A stretch of DNA of 64,000 nucleotides from Pilimelia terevasa. GTDB taxonomy: Bacteria > Actinomycetota > Actinomycetes > Mycobacteriales > Micromonosporaceae. Below are positions 61,129 through 64,000 of the stretch, piece by piece. Made by a program: the position numbers and the translations under genes. The notes under the pieces were generated by a model that had not been told where the DNA came from, did no database searches, and saw only the letters and a program-made list of their open reading frames with translations. The stretch covers positions 124,001 through 188,000 of the forward strand of contig NZ_BMQC01000006.1 in NCBI RefSeq assembly GCF_014647915.1, written 5' to 3'. Numbering within the stretch: position 1 is the stretch's first letter; each line of letters starts with the position of its first letter.

Positions 61129-62811
61129 TCAGCCGCAGGTGCTGCGGGGCAGCCCCGGCACGGCCACGGGCGCGCGGCCCGGTGCCGCGGCCGCGCCGAC
61201 CAGGACGGCGGCGGCGGCGTCCATCGCCGCGGCGGTGGTCGAGTAGGTCGCCAGCAGGACCGGCGAGCGGGCGGCCGCCAGTACGTAGGGAGTGTCGGTG
61301 GCCACGGTCACCGCGGCGTCGGCGCGCAGGTCCGCGGCGTCGTCGCCCTGCCCGACGACGTGGACCGGCACGCCGCCGGCCGGTACGACGGCCACGCCCC
61401 GCGCTGCGAGGCCGGCCCGCAGCCGCGCCGCCGCGGGCGCCTGGTCGGCCGCGGCGGTCACCGTGACCGGGCCGGCCAGCAGCGGCGGGCCGCCGCACCG
61501 GCCGCGCAGCACCGTCGCGGCCGCGGCCGCGACGGCCGCCGCGGCGTGCTGGTGGGCGGCGCCGCGCAGGGTGGACAGCGCCGGCTGCCGGACCGCCGCC
61601 CACCGCTGCTTGAGCCGCAGCAGGCGGGCCACCGACGCCACCAGCCGGTCGCGCGGCAGCCGCCCGTCCCGCACGGCCGCCACGAGTCCGGCGTGGACCG
61701 CGGGCAGGTCGGGCGGCATCAGCAGCAGGTCGTTGCCGGCCAGCAGGGCGCGCAGGGCGGCCTCGGCCGGCGGCCACCGGCGGGCGGGCGCCATGTTGAG
61801 GGCGTCGGTGACGACGACGCCGTCGTAGCCGAGCTGCTCGCGCAGCAGCCCGGTGACGACCGGGCGGGAGAACGCGGCGGGCGTGCCCGGGTCCACCGCG
61901 CGCAGGTCCAGGTGGCCGGTCATGACCAGGCCCGCGCCCGCGGCGATGCCGGCGCGGAACGGCGGCAGGTCGCCGGAGCGCAGGGCGGGCAGCGACCGGT
62001 CGAGCCGGGGCAGGTCGGCGTGGCTGTCGACGACCGTCTGGCCGTGACCCGGGAAGTGCTTGAGGGTCGCGGCGACCCCGGCTCCCCGCAGGCCGCCGAC
62101 GGCCGCCGCGACCTGCCCGCCGACCGCCTCGGGGGTACTGCCGTAGGAGCGCGAGCCGATGACCCCGCCGGGCGCGGCGGCGTGCACGTCGGCGACGGGC
62201 GCGAAGGCGACGTTGACCCCCATCGCGGCGAGTTCGGCACCGGCGGCGCGCCACGCGGCGCGGGTCGCGGCGGGGCGGGCGGCGGCGCCGAAGGCCATGG
62301 CCGAGGGCAGGGCCGTCACGCCGGTGCGGATCCGGGCGACGGTGCCGTACTCCTGGTCGGTGCCCACCAGCAGCGGTACCCCGGCGGGCAGCGCCCGGGC
62401 GGCGCGCTGGAGGCCGTCGGTCAGGCGGCGCACCTGCGCGGGGTCGTCGACGTTGCTGGTGGGCTGGCTCGCGGCGGTCGGGTCGTCGGCGGACTGTCCG
62501 GTCAGGATCAGGCCGCCCAGCCGGTACCGGGCGATCATGTCGGCGGCGGTGTCGACACCGGCGGACGCGCGGTTGGCGGCAACCGAGCCGGGGCTGACCG
62601 CGGTGGCGTCGGCGCCGTACGCGAACGGCATCAGCACCTGGCCGACCAGGTCCTCGTCGGCGAGCGCGGCCGCGGCCCGCGCGGCGGCGTCGCCCGGGGC
62701 CGCCGGGGCGGCCGGGGTGCCGGCGGGCGGCGCCGCAGGGCCGCCGCAGCCGCCCAGCAGCGCCACGGCGAGGAGGGCGGCGCCGGCTACCCATCGCCCG
62801 GAAATGTCCAC
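61129..62811 (-). CDS. Glycoside hydrolase family 3 lipoprotein (NagZ-like beta-N-acetylhexosaminidase)
   Basis: A 560-residue lipoprotein; the lipobox is LAVALLGGC with C22. The GH3 barrel shows FAYGADATAVSPG, GTDQEYGTVARI, ATLKHFPGHGQTVVDSHADL (the KHFPGHG signature of NagZ-like enzymes, with His acid/base nearby) and VVTDALNMAPARRW with the nucleophile Asp. A second domain follows (about 380-560). The probable job is trimming N-acetylglucosamine from wall fragments outside the membrane. GTG 62811 is the start. Confidence 0.9.
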   Translation of the reverse strand: MDISGRWVAGAALLAVALLGGCGGPAAPPAGTPAAPAAPGDAAARAAAALADEDLVGQVLMPFAYGADATAVSPGSVAANRASAGVDTAADMIARYRLGGLILTGQSADDPTAASQPTSNVDDPAQVRRLTDGLQRAARALPAGVPLLVGTDQEYGTVARIRTGVTALPSAMAFGAAARPAATRAAWRAAGAELAAMGVNVAFAPVADVHAAAPGGVIGSRSYGSTPEAVGGQVAAAVGGLRGAGVAATLKHFPGHGQTVVDSHADLPRLDRSLPALRSGDLPPFRAGIAAGAGLVMTGHLDLRAVDPGTPAAFSRPVVTGLLREQLGYDGVVVTDALNMAPARRWPPAEAALRALLAGNDLLLMPPDLPAVHAGLVAAVRDGRLPRDRLVASVARLLRLKQRWAAVRQPALSTLRGAAHQHAAAAVAAAAATVLRGRCGGPPLLAGPVTVTAAADQAPAAARLRAGLAARGVAVVPAGGVPVHVVGQGDDAADLRADAAVTVATDTPYVLAAARSPVLLATYSTTAAAMDAAAAVLVGAAAAPGRAPVAVPGLPRSTCG

Positions 62812-62889
62812 CTTGCAATGAGAACAGGACGGGCGAAGTTAGGCAAATGGGCTAAGTGTCTGGTTTGCCCTGTCGCTTCCCGGACGGTG

Positions 62890-63381
62890 TCAGCCGACCT
62901 GGGTCAGCAGGGTGACCGGGGCGCCGTCGCCGGCATAGCGGTACGGTTCGAGTTCGTGGTCCCAGGCCGCCCCGAGCGCCCGCTCCAGCGCGTGGGCCAG
63001 CGCCTCGGGACCCCGGGCGGACCGCATGATCTCGCGTAGCTGGTGTTCGCCGAGCTGGACGTCCCCGGCCGCCCCGGCGGGGGCGTGGAACAGGCCGCGG
63101 TTGGGCACGTGCATGAACCGCTCCCCGTCGCAGCCGGGACTGGGCTCCTCGCTCACCTCGAACCGCAGCATCGACCACTGCCGCAGTGCGTGCGCGAGCT
63201 GCGCGCCGGTACCGGGCCGGCCGCTCCAGTCGCACTCCGCCCGGTGGGCGCCGGGGTCGACCGGCTGGGGCGTCCAGTGCAGCCGGACGGGCGTTTCCAG
63301 CACACGCGCGATCGCCCACTCGACATGCGGCCGGACGGCGGCGGGTGTCGAGTGCACGTAGACGACGCCACGAGTGGACAC
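62890..63381 (-). CDS. DUF3145 family protein
   Basis: A 163-residue actinobacterial protein: TRGVVYVHSTPAAVRPHVEW, VRLHWTPQPVDPGAHRAECD, LRFEVSEEPSPGCDGERFMH and AWDHELEPYRYAG match DUF3145. In Streptomyces a DUF3145 gene follows the fabD-fabF cluster; here it lies about 7 kb beyond it. Function unknown. GTG 63381 has AGGAGG six bases upstream. Confidence 0.9.
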   Translation of the reverse strand: MSTRGVVYVHSTPAAVRPHVEWAIARVLETPVRLHWTPQPVDPGAHRAECDWSGRPGTGAQLAHALRQWSMLRFEVSEEPSPGCDGERFMHVPNRGLFHAPAGAAGDVQLGEHQLREIMRSARGPEALAHALERALGAAWDHELEPYRYAGDGAPVTLLTQVG

Positions 63382-63987
63382 TGCTGACCTCCTGGGACCG
63401 AGGTACGTCTTCCCCTACGACCTCGGATCCCCGGCGCCAGCCCGGCGTGCCGCACGCACAGCGGGTCGATGGCGGTGCTATGAAAGTGGTGTGGCCCGTG
63501 CAGTGGTCGGTCCGCGGCGAGTGGTGTCGTCGGGACCGCCGGTGCCCGGTCACGCGTTCCTGTGGTGGCTTGCCCCTCCGCGCGCCCGCCGCGGGACGCG
63601 CTCGTCGTGTGCCGGCGCCGCCGCGCGGACCCGGCCGCCGGAAACCCCCTCGACCCCTGCCCGCGCCGCGACTCCCGGAAGCGACGCCGCGTCCTGCCTG
63701 CGCCGCGATTCCCGAATGCGCCGAACGTGTCAGTCACCCCCATGATGCCGGGAAGGGCCCGCGCAGCGCCAGCGATCGGCAAAACTGGCCGCCGCCGGCC
63801 GCGCACCCCCGGTCGTGTACGCTGCTCTCCGGTCACCGCGTGCCGCGAGCCCGCACCGCGTGCCGCGCGCCCGGCGCCCGCCGGCCGCCCGGCACCCGCC
63901 CGCGCCGCGCCTGACCGCACCGACCGCCGGTGACGGCCGCGCAAGACCCGCACGCATCCGACCCGCAAGTCCCTAGGAGTGCCTCCC
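63382..63987. other. 606-base gap between DUF3145 gene and the next gene
   Basis: No convincing ORF is seen; frames here are Arg/Pro-rich shadows. It holds the divergent promoters of both neighbours: CTTTCAT and TAGCAC elements upstream of DUF3145, and TACGCT (63818-63823) as a possible -10 box for the next gene, which would give a leader of about 160 bases. An imperfect direct repeat lies at 63656-63720. Confidence 0.45.
63656..63720. repeat. Imperfect 28-base direct repeat
   Basis: Copies at 63656-63683 and 63693-63720 share 24 of 28 bases (common core GCGCCGCGA.TCCCG). They are separated by nine bases. No function is suggested beyond possible regulator binding. Confidence 0.5.
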
Positions 63988-64000
63988 GTGGCGAGCAACA
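63988..64000 (+). CDS. First codons of a gene cut by the window edge
   Basis: GTG 63988, with AGGAG (63975-63979) eight bases upstream, opens VASN before the sequence ends. Related actinobacteria often carry the pyruvate dehydrogenase gene aceE near the fab region, but four residues cannot identify this one. Confidence 0.5.

Noticed and set aside
58888-63039. Plus-strand frame of 1383 codons opposite the membrane-protein and GH3 genes
   Set aside because: Low-complexity Arg/Gly/Ala composition, no start signal and no domain; the minus strand has three well-supported genes.

Overview
The window is very GC-rich (low-to-mid 70s % by eye), uses many GTG starts with clear Shine-Dalgarno sequences, and packs genes tightly with 4-base ATGA/GTGA overlaps. 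Gene content and order (ffh, ftsY, smc, mutM, rnc, DUF177, sepIVA-like, coaD, rsmD, recG, rpmB, thiL, ddl, gpsA; a fabD-fabH-acpP-fabF-accD6 cluster; DUF3145; DUF3515) are those of an actinobacterium. The family-level look (short-type ProRS, CHASE3 kinase with Rcp-like regulator, SigB/F-type sigma) best fits Micromonosporaceae. No tRNA, rRNA, CRISPR array or insertion sequence was seen.

Layout. 0-5 kb: start of proS, an amidohydrolase, a secreted NodB-type deacetylase, ffh and a flavodoxin-fold reductase, followed by a gene-poor gap with a possible gene remnant. 5-11 kb: secreted trypsin-like and subtilisin-like proteases, then ftsY. 11-16.5 kb: accessory genes (PhoD-like phosphatase, a BrnT/BrnA-like toxin-antitoxin pair, DinB-like protein, Cu/Zn SOD-like protein, a broken HAD hydrolase, an SGNH hydrolase, a PRC-barrel protein). 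16.6-22.8 kb: a stress-signalling block with two SpoIIE/PP2C phosphatases (one fused to a receiver), a MarR regulator, a CHASE3 histidine kinase, a receiver protein and a SigB/F-type sigma factor, with four related TTGC..TATGGCAA palindromes between the genes. 22.8-27.2 kb: Tat-exported SGNH hydrolase behind a promoter and a 15-codon upstream ORF, then smc.

27.4-40.2 kb: the conserved housekeeping block, mostly on the minus strand (CAP-domain protein pair, mutM, rnc, plsX, rpmF, DUF177, sepIVA-like, coaD, rsmD, recG, rpmB, GNAT, thiL, Lrp-type domain protein, DUF3515). 40.3-44.4 kb: an 882-residue membrane-spanning receptor-like protein with a large intracellular N-terminal part, and a secreted beta-propeller. 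44.4-51.1 kb: ddl, a PLP gamma-family enzyme, gpsA, plsC, a cold-shock-like protein, ppk. 51.1-56.4 kb: fatty-acid synthase II cluster with a palindrome in front and an unusual lipoyl-like tail on FabD. 56.4-64 kb: methyltransferase, a secreted repeat-domain protein coupled to a polytopic membrane protein, a GH3 lipoprotein, DUF3145, and the first codons of another gene.

The core blocks cover protein targeting (ffh/ftsY), chromosome segregation and DNA repair (smc, mutM, recG), envelope and lipid synthesis (plsX, plsC, gpsA, fab, accD6, ddl) and ribosome parts. Accessory islands appear to have been inserted at the ffh-ftsY, ftsY-smc, smc-mutM and DUF3515-ddl boundaries of an otherwise conserved order.
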